Notes under the pieces: model-generated
The model's database searches: none
Told to the model about the DNA's origin: nothing
The model's input: only the letters and a program-made list of their open reading frames with translations
NCBI RefSeq assembly: GCF_036026595.1
Contig: NZ_JARZFX010000002.1
Span: forward strand, 671,207-735,206
Length of the DNA: 64,000 nucleotides
Direction of reading: 5' to 3'
Source of the DNA: Virgibacillus_P tibetensis
Lineage (GTDB): Bacteria > Bacillota > Bacilli > Bacillales > Amphibacillaceae
Made by a program: the position numbers and the translations under genes
Part shown: piece after piece, positions 8,716-17,583 of the stretch
Position numbering within the stretch: position 1 is the stretch's first letter
Layout of the letters: the number at the start of each line of letters is the position of its first letter

Positions 8716-9708
8716 TTATGATCTGACACTCTTTCGTATAACAAGTTTCGTCGCAATAACCACTCTCTTGGCAATCTTTCTGCCTTCCAGTCGTTCTACA
8801 AGTGTATCTACAGCTGTCTCTCCCATGATCTCCGTATATACTTTAATCGTGCTAAGTGAAGGATAGACATATTTGGAAACAGACATATCATTTATTCCGA
8901 TGATGCTTACGCGTTCCGGAACAGCAACCTTTGCTTCATGAAGTGCTCGCAGGCTTCCAATCGCCATGACATCACTGCTCATAAAGAAAGCAGTTGGCAG
9001 CTCGTCACCAAGCTCCTCAATTGCCTGTTTCATTAAATTATAGCCTTCATCAACGGAAAAGGAGCCAATATAAACGAATCGGTTATCAAATAGCCCTTTT
9101 TCTTCCATGTACGATTGAAATGTTTTTTCACGAAGATCAACAAGTGGTTCTTTTTCACCTTTTAAAATCTCTCTGCCACCAATAAACCCGATTTCCTTAT
9201 GAGCTGTATCGATAAAATAATCAATTATTTTATGGGTAGCTCTTTCAAAGTCAATAACGACGGAGTCAAATTTATCCCCATCCGGGCTATAATCCACAAA
9301 AACCACCTTTGAATTGATTTTCGTTAAAGCCTCTACCTGGGAATTACTGAATTTCCCCACAGCAATAATCCCCTCTATCTCCTCAGCAGGTATTTCATGT
9401 ATGTTATCAAAGAAGTAAATTTCAGCATTCATATCTAATTCCTTGCAGCGCTGCTCAATGCCAAGCCGTATAGAAAGATAATATAAGTCACTCAATTCTT
9501 CTTTTTCTGTATACCAGTGGACAATAGCAAATCTCTGACCAACATATTTATTCGTAGACCTTTTTCGGTAAGACAACTCTTCCGCTGCTTCAAAAATTTT
9601 CTTTTTTGTTTTATCAGCAACAGATAAGGTTACATCGTAATTTAACACACGAGATACAGTCGCAGGAGAGACACCTGCTTTTAGTGCTATATCTTTAATA
9701 GTGGCCAC
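8716..9708 (-). CDS. LacI-family transcriptional repressor
   Basis: DNA-binding regulator of 330 aa. The N-terminal helix-turn-helix and hinge are at residues 1-60 (ATIKDIALKAGVSPATVSRV), followed by a periplasmic-binding-like sensor domain (GIIAVGKFSNSQ near 110, GFIGGREIL near 175, PTAFFMSSDVMAIGSLRAL near 235, SIIGINDMSVSKYVYPSLST near 265). The start is GTG at 9708, seven bases after GGGGATGA; the frame is open 21 bases further. A hairpin at 9797-9833 separates it from the oxidoreductase gene, so it may have its own promoter. It probably controls the adjacent importer operon; the ligand is unknown. Confidence 0.88.
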   Translation of the reverse strand: MATIKDIALKAGVSPATVSRVLNYDVTLSVADKTKKKIFEAAEELSYRKRSTNKYVGQRFAIVHWYTEKEELSDLYYLSIRLGIEQRCKELDMNAEIYFFDNIHEIPAEEIEGIIAVGKFSNSQVEALTKINSKVVFVDYSPDGDKFDSVVIDFERATHKIIDYFIDTAHKEIGFIGGREILKGEKEPLVDLREKTFQSYMEEKGLFDNRFVYIGSFSVDEGYNLMKQAIEELGDELPTAFFMSSDVMAIGSLRALHEAKVAVPERVSIIGINDMSVSKYVYPSLSTIKVYTEIMGETAVDTLVERLEGRKIAKRVVIATKLVIRKSVRS

Positions 9709-9796
9709 TAAATCATCCCCTCTATACACTACCTGAATATATAAACTCTTCTATTTCTATTTTACCATTTTTCTGATGATGATCCTAATTAAGGGA

Positions 9797-9833
9797 AAAT
9801 AAAGAAGACAGGATTACTACTGCCTTCTTTATT
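9797..9833 (-). terminator. Terminator after the Gfo/Idh gene
   Basis: Stem AATAAAGAAG/CTTCTTTATT extended by CAG/CTG around single unpaired bases, followed on the minus strand by TTTCCC. It lies between the oxidoreductase stop and the LacI start. Confidence 0.6.
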
Positions 9834-9883
9834 CAAGAAAACTTCTGATTTTTAATTAAAAAGTTAGAGGTGCTATCCTTGCC

Positions 9884-11137
9884 TTACCGTAATTGATAAT
9901 GCTTGCTGATATCGATAACTTTCCCATTATCCAGCCTGGATGCTTCCGCAGCAAACGCCAGCAAATGGCTTTCCAGTGATACTGCTGCTGAAGACCTGCT
10001 TTGACCGCCATTATAGTTTCTAACCTCATTCAGAAAATCCCGGACAATGCCTTCATCACCACCGCCATGGCCGCTTAGTGGTTTATTTAAATGTGTAACA
10101 GTTTCGTTTTGACTTAGAAAATCAAAGACAGATATTGTATTCTCGTCCATCTTCCCTCTAATCTCACCCTTAGTACCCATAATTTGCACAATACGGGTCT
10201 GTTCTCTTGTAAAACCACACATACTGAAAGTTGCTGTAGCGCCAGTTTCGAACTCCAGGTTGACCACTTGATGATCAACGACATTATTATCCGATTGGTA
10301 AACACATTTCCCATATGGTGTCGTATTCAATGCATCAATTATGCCTTCTCTTGTATCATCCGTTGTAAACTTCCTTGCCCAGCCTCTGCCCTCTCCCAGA
10401 TAATATCTACCTGCATGAAAAGGACATTCATTTTCTGCAGGACATCCATCCAGACAACGTAAAGGGGCACCTTCAGGGGCATTTTCCTTCTTAAAGTGCA
10501 TGAGGGAACCGAACGAACTTACATACATGCATTTCTGATCCATTAAGTACATTAATATATCCATATCATGGCAGGATTTCTGTAGAATCATTGGACTTGA
10601 TTTATCACTATTATTCCAATTTCCACGGACAAAGCTGTGAGACATGTGCATAACTTCTACATTCTCATTCAGCTGTATAGAAACAACATCCCCTATTGTT
10701 CCTTTTTCAATTATCTTTTTAATAGTTTGCCAGAATGGTGTATACCTCAGTACATGACAAATAGTTAATAGTTTACCATGCTCTTCTGCAGCTTTCACCA
10801 TAGATATACATTCCTCGGGATCCGGCGACATCGGTTTTTCCAATAAAACATGATAGCCTCGTTTAATTGCTCTCACAGTTGGCTCATAATGTTCCCTGTC
10901 CAACGTACATACGAGAGCTACATCAGCATCAATGTTACAATCCAGCAGTTCCTCCCAGGAAGTAAAGCAATTATTTTCTGAGATTGAATGTTCAGTCGCG
11001 AAGTTGTTTCTTTTTTCTGTATTCGGTTCTGCTACCGCAACAAATTCCAATTCATGTGGATATGAAACAGCATAGGGAGCATAGGCCTTTGCACCCCTAT
11101 CCCCCGCACCAATCAATACTGCCTTTATTTTTTTCAA
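9884..11137 (-). CDS. Gfo/Idh/MocA-family sugar oxidoreductase
   Basis: NAD(P)-dependent dehydrogenase or related enzyme of 417 aa. The Rossmann motif VLIGAGDRGAKAYAPY is at residues 7-22 and the family EKP motif (HVLLEKPMSP) near 95. The second half carries the substrate domain. An unusual short Cys-rich stretch, RCLDGCPAENECPF near 225, could bind a metal. Start is TTG at 11137 with AGAGGAGA upstream; the frame is open for 12 more codons without a better site. Gfo/Idh proteins beside sugar ABC importers often oxidise or epimerise the imported sugar, or act as glycosidases; the substrate cannot be read here. Confidence 0.85.
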   Translation of the reverse strand: MKKIKAVLIGAGDRGAKAYAPYAVSYPHELEFVAVAEPNTEKRNNFATEHSISENNCFTSWEELLDCNIDADVALVCTLDREHYEPTVRAIKRGYHVLLEKPMSPDPEECISMVKAAEEHGKLLTICHVLRYTPFWQTIKKIIEKGTIGDVVSIQLNENVEVMHMSHSFVRGNWNNSDKSSPMILQKSCHDMDILMYLMDQKCMYVSSFGSLMHFKKENAPEGAPLRCLDGCPAENECPFHAGRYYLGEGRGWARKFTTDDTREGIIDALNTTPYGKCVYQSDNNVVDHQVVNLEFETGATATFSMCGFTREQTRIVQIMGTKGEIRGKMDENTISVFDFLSQNETVTHLNKPLSGHGGGDEGIVRDFLNEVRNYNGGQSRSSAAVSLESHLLAFAAEASRLDNGKVIDISKHYQLR

Positions 11138-11206
11138 GGTAATAATTCTCCTCTCTGAAAAGTAATATATCACTTTATTTAACCCAATTCATTGTAAAAT
11201 AACAAT

Positions 11207-11247
11207 AAAATTAAGGGCATTTGATACATAACTATGCCCTTAATTTT
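11207..11247 (-). terminator. Terminator between the ABC permease and Gfo/Idh genes
   Basis: Perfect 14-bp stem AAAATTAAGGGCAT/ATGCCCTTAATTTT with a 13-base loop, AT-rich on both flanks so it could act on either strand. It implies that the oxidoreductase is reached only by read-through or from its own promoter. Confidence 0.75.
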
Positions 11248-11278
11248 CTTCCCAGAAAAATCCGGGACCTGTATTATG

Positions 11279-12106
11279 TTATCCTTTCTTACCACTCATA
11301 GCGATTCCCTCAACAAAGGACTTCTGGAAGAACATAAATATTAGAATCAATGGCCATGAAGCCAGAAACGTTCCAGCCATAAGAATAGGGTAGTTAGTAC
11401 TATACTGTCCCTGTAATGAAGCCAGACCTGCCGATAATGGCATCTTATCTGGTGAACTATTAACAATTAAAGGCCATAAAAAATCATTCCAGGACCAAAT
11501 AATTGTAAAGATCGCCAAGGCTACCAGACCTGGTTTTGCGAGAGGGAGCATTATTTTCCAATAGATTTGAAAATGATTACATCCATCTATTTTGGCAGCC
11601 TCTTCCAATTCATCAGGCAATGTCATGAAAAACTGCCTTAATAAAAATGTTCCAAATGCACTGAATAGGCCAGGTAGAACTAGAGCAGTTAACGTATTAA
11701 GCAACCCTAAATTAGCAATAATCTGATATTGCGGTATCAAAAAGGCTTGCGGTGGAATCATTAATACTGATAAATATAATACAAAGAAAAAGTTTCTTCC
11801 TGGGAATTTTATACGTGCAAATGCATAGGCAGCTAAGGAACATAAGAACAGCTGTCCCACCGTTTTGGCTACCGTTGTTATGAAAGTATTCCAATAGAAA
11901 CCAGCAAACGGAAATGACTCAAATACCTCAACATAATTACTCCATTGTAGAATAGATGGGAATATTTTAGGGGGAACTTGAGCAGCTTCTCCTACTGTTT
12001 TCAATGATGTTAATATCATCCATAAAAATGGTCCTACCATTATAACTGCACCTAAAATTAATAGTAGATGTATCAAATATTTTCTTGGTCTATTAATACG
12101 ATCCAT
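11279..12106 (-). CDS. CUT1 sugar ABC transporter permease, MalG-type
   Basis: Inner-membrane subunit of a carbohydrate importer with six predicted membrane segments. The ATPase-docking EAA loop reads EEAAKIDGCNHFQIYWKIM near residue 180. Length 275 aa is standard. It follows the MalF-type permease by 14 bases, with GGGGGATACT before its ATG. No ATPase gene accompanies the system. Confidence 0.92.
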   Translation of the reverse strand: MDRINRPRKYLIHLLLILGAVIMVGPFLWMILTSLKTVGEAAQVPPKIFPSILQWSNYVEVFESFPFAGFYWNTFITTVAKTVGQLFLCSLAAYAFARIKFPGRNFFFVLYLSVLMIPPQAFLIPQYQIIANLGLLNTLTALVLPGLFSAFGTFLLRQFFMTLPDELEEAAKIDGCNHFQIYWKIMLPLAKPGLVALAIFTIIWSWNDFLWPLIVNSSPDKMPLSAGLASLQGQYSTNYPILMAGTFLASWPLILIFMFFQKSFVEGIAMSGKKG

Positions 12107-12120
12107 AGTATCCCCCTTTC

Positions 12121-13032
12121 TTAATCATAGTGAACCCATCGTTTTTGTAACCTGAATTGAATAATCGTCAGTACCAATATTATTGCAAACAAAACAAATG
12201 AAATTGCAGCCGCTAGACCTTTATCTCCAATTACAAAGGCATAATGGTAAAATAAGTAGATTACTGACTGTGCATTATCTATAGCAGGATTCGTTGGACT
12301 AACCATCATAAATATAAAGTCAAACACTTGGAAGGCAGATATGAAAGAAATTACTGCCACAAAAAATACGGTAGGCGATAGTAATGGCAACGTTATTCTA
12401 AAGAACGAATAGGTAACACCAGCCCCGTCCATTGAAGCCGCTTCATACAATGATTTCGGAATCCCTTGTAAACCTGATAATAGTATGATCATATTCGTAC
12501 CAATAACGCTCCAGGTTCCTACTACAATAATAGATATAAGAACCCAATTTGGATCAGTTAACCAGTCTGGCCCATTAACAGAAAACCAGGCCAGCACTTG
12601 ATTAATGATTCCATAATCGGAATTATATAACCATTTCCAAATCATTCCTATTGCTGCTGGCATAGTAACAACAGGGAGGAAATAAAGGGTTCTATATACA
12701 GTTAACCCTTTGATTTTCTGATTCAGTAACACTGCAACTAATATAGAAACCGCAATACTAAGTGGAACCATAACAAATGCATAAATCAGTGTATTCCTAA
12801 ATGACTGCCATATTTTTGGATTATCCAACATAGCTTTATAATTTTCTAATCCTGACCAAGAATAATTTCCAAAGTCCCCCCAATTCGTAAAGCTATAGAA
12901 AAATGTTTGAAATAAAGGGAAAATATAAAATATGAGCAAGCCCAATAAGGTAGGTGCAATGAATAAATAGCCCCAGAATGTATCATTATTTAGTTTTTCC
13001 TTTGCTTTATGTGGCTTTTTTCTGCTTTCCAA
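12121..13032 (-). CDS. CUT1 sugar ABC transporter permease, MalF-type
   Basis: Partner permease of 303 aa with six predicted membrane segments after a short basic N-terminus. The EAA loop YEAASMDGAGVTYSFFRITL is near residue 205. Start is TTG at 13032 preceded by AGAGGTGAATCGAG. It lies between the binding protein (34 bases upstream) and the MalG-type permease. Confidence 0.92.
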   Translation of the reverse strand: MESRKKPHKAKEKLNNDTFWGYLFIAPTLLGLLIFYIFPLFQTFFYSFTNWGDFGNYSWSGLENYKAMLDNPKIWQSFRNTLIYAFVMVPLSIAVSILVAVLLNQKIKGLTVYRTLYFLPVVTMPAAIGMIWKWLYNSDYGIINQVLAWFSVNGPDWLTDPNWVLISIIVVGTWSVIGTNMIILLSGLQGIPKSLYEAASMDGAGVTYSFFRITLPLLSPTVFFVAVISFISAFQVFDFIFMMVSPTNPAIDNAQSVIYLFYHYAFVIGDKGLAAAISFVLFAIILVLTIIQFRLQKRWVHYD

Positions 13033-13066
13033 CTCGATTCACCTCTATTATACTGAGCTATGCATA

Positions 13067-14323
13067 TTACTCACTCGCTAAAATTTCTTCCATTTCTTTA
13101 TTAATAATCTCACTTGCCTCTTCTACTGTTAATTGACCTGCCCAGGCCTTAGCCAGATTATCCTGGATAATTGTTGCCCATTTTGACGTGTCTTTAGAAA
13201 CAGGATAGGGTTCCGATACTTCTGCCATATCCAAAAATGCTTGTAAATTAAAGTTCGGAGTAGCCTCTACCCATGATTGCTGTGTACCTTCGTAGGCAGG
13301 AATTATTCCCGCTTCAGCCTGTATTGTTGCAGCTTTCTCAGAGCTTAGAAACTTAACAAATTCCCATGCCCCATCCTTGTTTTCTGAATTTGAAGCTATT
13401 ACATTTCCTAAACCATGTATTACATTAGAACGTTTTTTAATAGTCGGTAATACTGCAACATCTACATTTTCGTTTGTATACTCATTAGCTTTAAATTGCG
13501 GAATCATATAGGATGCTTGGAACATCATAGCAACCTTTCCTGATTCAAACATACTTGTAGCGTTTGTAGTTTCCATTTGGACATGTGTTGGTGAAACTTC
13601 ATGTTTATGAATTAAATCATGATATTTTTGTATGCCTTCGATGGTATTCGGGTCATCAAACCCTGATTGAGTTTTATCCTTAGAAATAATATATCCGTCA
13701 GCTGCTAGAATCGTATTGAAATATGTTGCTTGTGAATCTTGAATGAATGCCGCAATTCCATACGTTTCATCTTCAGGATTTGTTAGAGACTCTGCTGCAG
13801 AAACAAGGTCCTCCCAATCCCAGGATTCATCAGGGTAATCAAGTCCAGCTTCATCAAAAAGCTCTTTATTATACCAAAGCCCGATAGTGTCATAGTCTTT
13901 AGGTAATGCATACGTTTTATCTTCATATTGATAAAGACCTAGTAGACCATCTGGATAAGGTGAAGTATCCAAGTCGTCTTCAGATATACTTTCGTCAATT
14001 GATTCCAGCATGTCATTAGAAGCGTATTTTACAAAGTTCGGTCCATTCATCCAAAAAACATCCGGTAACCCTCCACCACTTGCTGCTGCATCCAGTTTGG
14101 TAAAATACTGATCATACGGTGTTAATTCTAATGTGATCTCGATAGTTGGATTATCTTTATTAAACTCCTCCACCAAGTCTTTTAACATATCTTCTTGATT
14201 TTTATCCCAATAAGCATATTTAATTGTTGTTTCTTCATCTCCTGAAGCACCTTCTTCATCAGAAGAACAAGCTGCTAACATGACCATTACTATCAAACTT
14301 ATAAATAAAAGGTATTTTTTCAT
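13067..14323 (-). CDS. Sugar-binding lipoprotein of the CUT1 importer
   Basis: Extracellular solute-binding protein, 418 aa, tethered by lipid. The signal peptide ends in the lipobox LAACSS (Cys19), followed by an acidic linker. The fold signature includes VFWMNGPNFVKYASNDMLESI near 95 and LPKDYDTIGLWYNKELFDEA near 140. It belongs to the family 1 carbohydrate-binding proteins. AGGAGTGG precedes the ATG. The sugar is unknown; a neighbouring ROK kinase implies an unphosphorylated monosaccharide is released inside. Confidence 0.92.
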   Translation of the reverse strand: MKKYLLFISLIVMVMLAACSSDEEGASGDEETTIKYAYWDKNQEDMLKDLVEEFNKDNPTIEITLELTPYDQYFTKLDAAASGGGLPDVFWMNGPNFVKYASNDMLESIDESISEDDLDTSPYPDGLLGLYQYEDKTYALPKDYDTIGLWYNKELFDEAGLDYPDESWDWEDLVSAAESLTNPEDETYGIAAFIQDSQATYFNTILAADGYIISKDKTQSGFDDPNTIEGIQKYHDLIHKHEVSPTHVQMETTNATSMFESGKVAMMFQASYMIPQFKANEYTNENVDVAVLPTIKKRSNVIHGLGNVIASNSENKDGAWEFVKFLSSEKAATIQAEAGIIPAYEGTQQSWVEATPNFNLQAFLDMAEVSEPYPVSKDTSKWATIIQDNLAKAWAGQLTVEEASEIINKEMEEILASE

Positions 14324-14394
14324 TGGTTTCCACTCCTAGCTATTTTTTAGTATCTATTTCGACAAGAAGATTCTGTTAACACCTCCTTAATTCT

Positions 14395-15312
14395 CTATGA
14401 CAGGTCATGTAAATTTTTCATACCTTTTAAACCTGCCCCTACTACTCCAGAATCTTCTTTTAACTGACTAACTTGCATACGAGTCACTGCTTCTTGCTGT
14501 TCAGGTATTACATAGTCTTTTACTGATTCTTTTACTAACTCCAGTAAATGCGGGTTGTTATTTACAACGCCCCCACCAAAGACAATTTTATGTGGATCTA
14601 ATAAACAAATTATGGAATACACACCGTGTGCAATGGACTCTGCAATCTCCTTCATTAATTGTTCCGCCTGCTTTTCTTTTTTTTCATATAATAAAAAGAA
14701 ATCCTGCGTAGTTAATCTGGAATTACTTAATTGCTCTCTGGCCAGTTGCTGTATCGCTGGACCAGACGCAGCTTTTTCTAAGTTGTTTACCCCTTCTTTA
14801 GAAGTTCTGCTGATTACTGGAAATAACCCAATTTCTCCTGCAAAACCATCTCCCCGAAGAAAATCACCATTATGTATAATTGAGCAGGATATTCCCGTAC
14901 TGACCGTCACATAGACAAAAGTATCCTTTTCATTAACTTCAGATAACTGCCATTCTGCGAAAGCCGCCATGTATACATCATTATCAATCTCAATATTTTC
15001 AATTGGAAAATGTTCAGCCAATCTCTCAACTAACGGAAAGTTTCGCCACGGTAAATTATTTTGAAATACCGCGATCCCTTTGTCTCGATCTACTTTCCCA
15101 GGGACCCCAACTCCCATTCCGTCTATATTGTCGATGGAAATATTTGAAGCTTCCAACAGCTCCTCGACACATAATACAACTTGATTGAACATTTCTTCCT
15201 TATCATCACCAACACTTTCTACCTGGTTTCGGTAATGAACGTTACCACTTTGATCCGTAATAACCGCAGCAATCTTTGTGCCACCAATGTCTACACCTAT
15301 TGAAAATCCCAA
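14395..15312 (-). CDS. ROK-family sugar kinase without the zinc motif
   Basis: ATP-dependent hexose kinase-like protein, 305 aa. The phosphate-binding motif GVDIGGTKIAAV is at residue 6, the catalytic Asp lies in IEIDNDVYMAA near 105, and STGISCSII is near 135. The CxCGxxGC zinc motif of typical ROK kinases is absent, and the usual GEIGH is GEIGL. Start is TTG at 15312, six bases after GAGGTGA. First gene of the importer operon. It may phosphorylate glucose, galactose or an N-acetyl sugar; the changed zinc site makes specificity hard to predict. Confidence 0.85.
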   Translation of the reverse strand: MGFSIGVDIGGTKIAAVITDQSGNVHYRNQVESVGDDKEEMFNQVVLCVEELLEASNISIDNIDGMGVGVPGKVDRDKGIAVFQNNLPWRNFPLVERLAEHFPIENIEIDNDVYMAAFAEWQLSEVNEKDTFVYVTVSTGISCSIIHNGDFLRGDGFAGEIGLFPVISRTSKEGVNNLEKAASGPAIQQLAREQLSNSRLTTQDFFLLYEKKEKQAEQLMKEIAESIAHGVYSIICLLDPHKIVFGGGVVNNNPHLLELVKESVKDYVIPEQQEAVTRMQVSQLKEDSGVVGAGLKGMKNLHDLS

Positions 15313-15335
15313 TACAGTCACCTCATAGTTTGTTT

Positions 15336-15393
15336 CTTCATGTTAGCGCTTACCTATTTGTTTTAGTAAAACAATTAATAAAACTTTTACTAA
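15336..15393 (-). promoter_or_regulatory. Operator region of the ROK kinase/importer operon
   Basis: Two signals lie upstream of the first gene. TGTTAGCGCTTACC (15341-15354) resembles a catabolite-responsive element or LacI-type operator centred on AGCGCT. A 9-bp inverted repeat TTAGTAAAA (15363-15371)/TTTTACTAA (15385-15393) with a 13-base spacer lies further up. The LacI-family protein encoded at the end of the cluster is the natural candidate ligand for one of them. Confidence 0.5.
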
Positions 15394-15527
15394 TTATTTA
15401 ATATAATAACATAGCGACTTTTACATGTCTACAAGTTTTTTAAAAATTTATATAAATTAAAAAATCTACCTCGAAATGAAGTAGATGCTGAATTTTAACT
15501 CGAATTGATATGCTAAGTTGTGCTGCT

Positions 15528-16177
15528 GATCGCTCTGAGCTGATGTTGATCGGTCCGGGGCTGTTGTTGATCGCTCTGAGCGTGCTGACGATCGATTCGG
15601 GGCTGTTGTCGATCGATTCGGGACTGTTGTTGATCGGTCCGGGGCTGTTGCTGATCGGTCTGAGCTTGTTGTCGATCGGTTCGGTGCTGTTGCTGATCGG
15701 CCAGAGCTTGTTGTCGATCGGTTCGAGCGCATTGCTGATCGGTTCGGTGATGCCGCTGATCGATCCGGGGCTGTTGTCGATCGGTCCGGTGCTGTTGCTG
15801 ATCGGTCAGAGCGTGCTGCTGATCGATCAGGTGCTGTTGGCGATCGATCCGGTGCTGTTGGCGATCGGTCAGAGCATACTGCCGATCGGTCAGGTGCTGT
15901 TGGCGATCGGTTAGAGCGTGCTGCCGATCGGTTCGGGGCTGTTGTTGATCGGTCAGGTGCTGTTGTTGATCGGTCAGAGCGTGTTGCCGATCGGTCAGGT
16001 GCTGTTGGCGATCGGTTAGAGCGTATTGCCGATCGATCCGGTGCTGTTGGCGATCGGTCCGGTGCTGTTGCTGATCGGCCAGAGCTAGTTGCCGATCGAT
16101 CCAGGGCTGTCGGCGATTGATCTGATCATGTTGTTCAGCGCTCGGAGCAGTTGGTCCAGCGATTACAGCACTTTATT
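15528..16177. repeat. 21-bp tandem array, about 30 units (type A)
   Basis: From 15548 to 16135 there are 28 consecutive 21-bp units with no insertion or deletion, most beginning GATCG. A diverged 20-bp unit precedes them and two diverged units beginning CAGCG follow. Units alternate between CGGTGCTGTTG-type and CAGAGCGTGCTG-type cores. Because 21 is a multiple of three, reading frames stay open, but point changes create stop codons in several units, so no protein is claimed. The array lies between the terminator at 16203-16239 and the importer promoter region. Confidence 0.92.
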
Positions 16178-16202
16178 CAGCGTTCACACGTTTTGGGCAA
16201 TG

Positions 16203-16239
16203 AAAAAGCCCTGAATTCACCGCAAATTCAGGGCTTTTC
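16203..16239 (-). terminator. Terminator downstream of the ROK repressor
   Basis: Stem AAAAGCCCTGAATT/AATTCAGGGCTTTT with an 8-base loop, next to the 21-bp array. It is near symmetric, so it could also stop transcription from the other side. Confidence 0.85.
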
Positions 16240-16313
16240 AATGTTATATATAGAACCGTGCTGCCGCTCGCTTCGAACGTGTTGTCCCGGTCCAAAGCTT
16301 CCGCTCGGCAACA

Positions 16314-17492
16314 CTAAATAGGCTGAAACAATTCCGTCAACAGCAATGAAACAGCGCCTAACAATGTTGCATCATTGCCTAATTCAGTTACAACTACCTG
16401 CGTCTGCTTAGCGTCTGGGGTGAGCGCACGCTGTTCGATGGTTTCATGAATAGCAGGCAATATAAATTGAGCACTTTTCATCACTCCACCGCCAAGTACA
16501 ATTTTTCGTGGATTGACTAGGTGAATTAAATTAGTTAGACCAATTCCAATGAAAACGCCTGTTTCTTCCAAGATGTCTATATATGTTTTATTACCGGCTT
16601 TTGCCAGTTCAAAAACACTTTCTCCAGTCAGTTTGAATGTACCCAATCGTTCTAGCTCATCAATCTTTTTCCGAGCACGATCGGCAATTGCTGATCCTGT
16701 GGCAAAGGTTTGCAGGCAACCGCGGTTGCCGCATTCACAAATTTCCCCGTGAATATCAATGGTCATATGTCCAATTTCTCCAGCAATATCCTGTGCACCG
16801 TGAAACAGTTTCCCATCCACGACAATACCAGCACCAACCCCGCGACCGAGGTTTACTGCAACCATACTGTCTGACTCTCCGTGACCGCCAAACCAAGCTT
16901 CACCAGAAGCCATTGCACGTGCATCATTTTCCACTTTAATCAGGACCTGAAATTCTTTTTCAAGTTCTTCCTTTATTGGAATATTCGTAAGTCCCAGGTT
17001 TGGTGCAACCAGGGAGATCCCTGATTCGACATCCACAACCCCATGCATAGCAACTCCTATGCCCATAATCTCTTCTTCCTTTACAGGCGCATCCTCCACC
17101 ACTTCATGGATGCCCTTTTTTAATAGAGAAAGAAACCGTTCATTTGTTATTGGCATGTCCAGTTTAATCGAACCCCGGCCCCTAACCACCCCGGAAAGAT
17201 CGGAGAGAATATACTCTATCCGATCAGGTCCAGCATCAACACCAACGATATGAAAAGCAGTCTTATTAATGTGAAGCATGGTTGGTTTTCTGCCTCCCAT
17301 TGATTGCCCACTGTCGCTTTCCATTACAATTCCCTGCTCAATCAGCTCTTTGACAATACTGCTTACAGTCGGTGGCGTCAGCTTTGTGTCCTTGGCAATT
17401 TGTGCACGGGAAGTCGGCTCGGATGTTCTTATTTTATTTAAGATAATTGATTTATTCACTGATTTCATCAGCTTAAATGTTCCTTTTTGCAT
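16314..17492 (-). CDS. ROK-family transcriptional repressor (XylR/NagC type)
   Basis: Regulator of 392 aa. N-terminal winged helix at about 10-75 (SRAQIAKDTKLTPPTVSSIV), then a ROK sugar-binding domain with GVDAGPDRIEYIL near 90, VENDARAMASGEAWFGG near 190 and the zinc motif CECGNRGCLQTFATG near 260. The ATG at 17492 follows GGAGGAACTGTG and lies downstream of a TATAAT at 17532-17527; the frame upstream of that promoter is not expected to be translated. Probably represses lacZ and the transport genes upstream in response to a sugar. Confidence 0.9.
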   Translation of the reverse strand: MQKGTFKLMKSVNKSIILNKIRTSEPTSRAQIAKDTKLTPPTVSSIVKELIEQGIVMESDSGQSMGGRKPTMLHINKTAFHIVGVDAGPDRIEYILSDLSGVVRGRGSIKLDMPITNERFLSLLKKGIHEVVEDAPVKEEEIMGIGVAMHGVVDVESGISLVAPNLGLTNIPIKEELEKEFQVLIKVENDARAMASGEAWFGGHGESDSMVAVNLGRGVGAGIVVDGKLFHGAQDIAGEIGHMTIDIHGEICECGNRGCLQTFATGSAIADRARKKIDELERLGTFKLTGESVFELAKAGNKTYIDILEETGVFIGIGLTNLIHLVNPRKIVLGGGVMKSAQFILPAIHETIEQRALTPDAKQTQVVVTELGNDATLLGAVSLLLTELFQPI

Positions 17493-17526
17493 CACAGTTC
17501 CTCCGAACAGTAGTAACTTAACCTTC

Positions 17527-17577
17527 ATTATACCATGAAGCAATCTACAGTAAGCATAGATAGTCTAAATTAGACTA
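17527..17577 (-). promoter_or_regulatory. Promoter and palindromic operator of the ROK repressor gene
   Basis: A perfect -10 TATAAT (17532-17527) sits 35 bases before the repressor ATG. Upstream, TAGTCTAAATTAGACTA (17561-17577) is a perfect 7-bp inverted repeat with a 3-base centre. The -35 is poor, which fits a regulated or weak promoter. Autoregulation is inference. Confidence 0.5.
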
Positions 17578-17583
17578 CTGAAG

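Noticed and set aside
15466..15914. Long open frames across the 21-bp array on both strands, coding Ser/Thr/Arg-rich or Leu/Ile/Ser-rich repeats
   Set aside because: A 21-bp period keeps frames open by default, several units carry stop codons, and no ribosome site or conserved domain is seen.
15528..16177. Possible CRISPR array
   Set aside because: Units are contiguous 21-mers with no unique spacers, units vary, and no cas gene lies nearby.
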